From M55B157 sp964626275 (GTDB taxonomy: Bacteria > Actinomycetota > Actinomycetes > S36-B12), in NCBI GenBank assembly GCA_964626275.1, contig CAZVCZ010000092.1, positions 1-6,616 on the forward strand: a stretch of DNA of 6,616 nucleotides, read 5' to 3'. The position numbers and the translations under genes were made by a program. Shown here in pieces: positions 5,155 through 6,616 of this stretch (within the stretch, counting starts at the first letter, position 1; the number at the start of each line of letters is the position of its first letter). The notes under the pieces are model-generated. The model was not told the origin of the DNA and ran no database searches. It worked only from the letters and a program-made list of their open reading frames with translations.

Positions 5155-6616
<1,462 letters not shown>

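Overview
The window is high-GC DNA with strong G/C bias at third codon positions, and every product resembles actinobacterial versions (CoaX, the LysS1-type lysyl-tRNA synthetase, an Rv2747-type ArgA, an Rv3717-type amidase and ClpC1). It is most likely an actinobacterial chromosome. The genus cannot be fixed from the sequence. All six genes are on the + strand, and the first and last are cut by the window edges.

Layout: 1-414, 3' half of nadC (NAD synthesis); 411-1169, coaX (type III pantothenate kinase, CoA synthesis), overlapping nadC by ATGA; 1184-1894, a small alpha/beta hydrolase of unknown substrate; 1932-3449, lysS; 3463-3978, an argA-type GNAT acetyltransferase; 4049-4894, a secreted zinc N-acetylmuramoyl-L-alanine amidase with its own strong ribosome binding site; 4895-5154, a gene-free region with inverted and tandem repeats and the probable clpC promoter and leader; 5155-6616, the first 487 codons of clpC.

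The first five genes look like one transcription unit of core metabolism (NAD, CoA, aminoacyl-tRNA, arginine precursor), packed with gaps of 37 nt or less. A perfect hairpin follows argA, and a second, longer inverted repeat follows the amidase, so the amidase and clpC may be expressed separately.

This is mostly an ordinary housekeeping region, and I do not see a new defence, mobile or biosynthetic system. The points worth a second look are small: two mini-ORFs that join hydrolase-lysS and lysS-argA through exact stop/start overlaps at both ends, a 17-nt-period duplication that appears to have created one of them, a duplicated LPEQ-(I/M)-R coding segment around the lysS start, a repeat-rich region before clpC, and a 36-bp perfect DNA repeat inside clpC whose flanks differ at most synonymous sites. 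lsr2, which mycobacteria carry between lysS and clpC, is absent from this interval.
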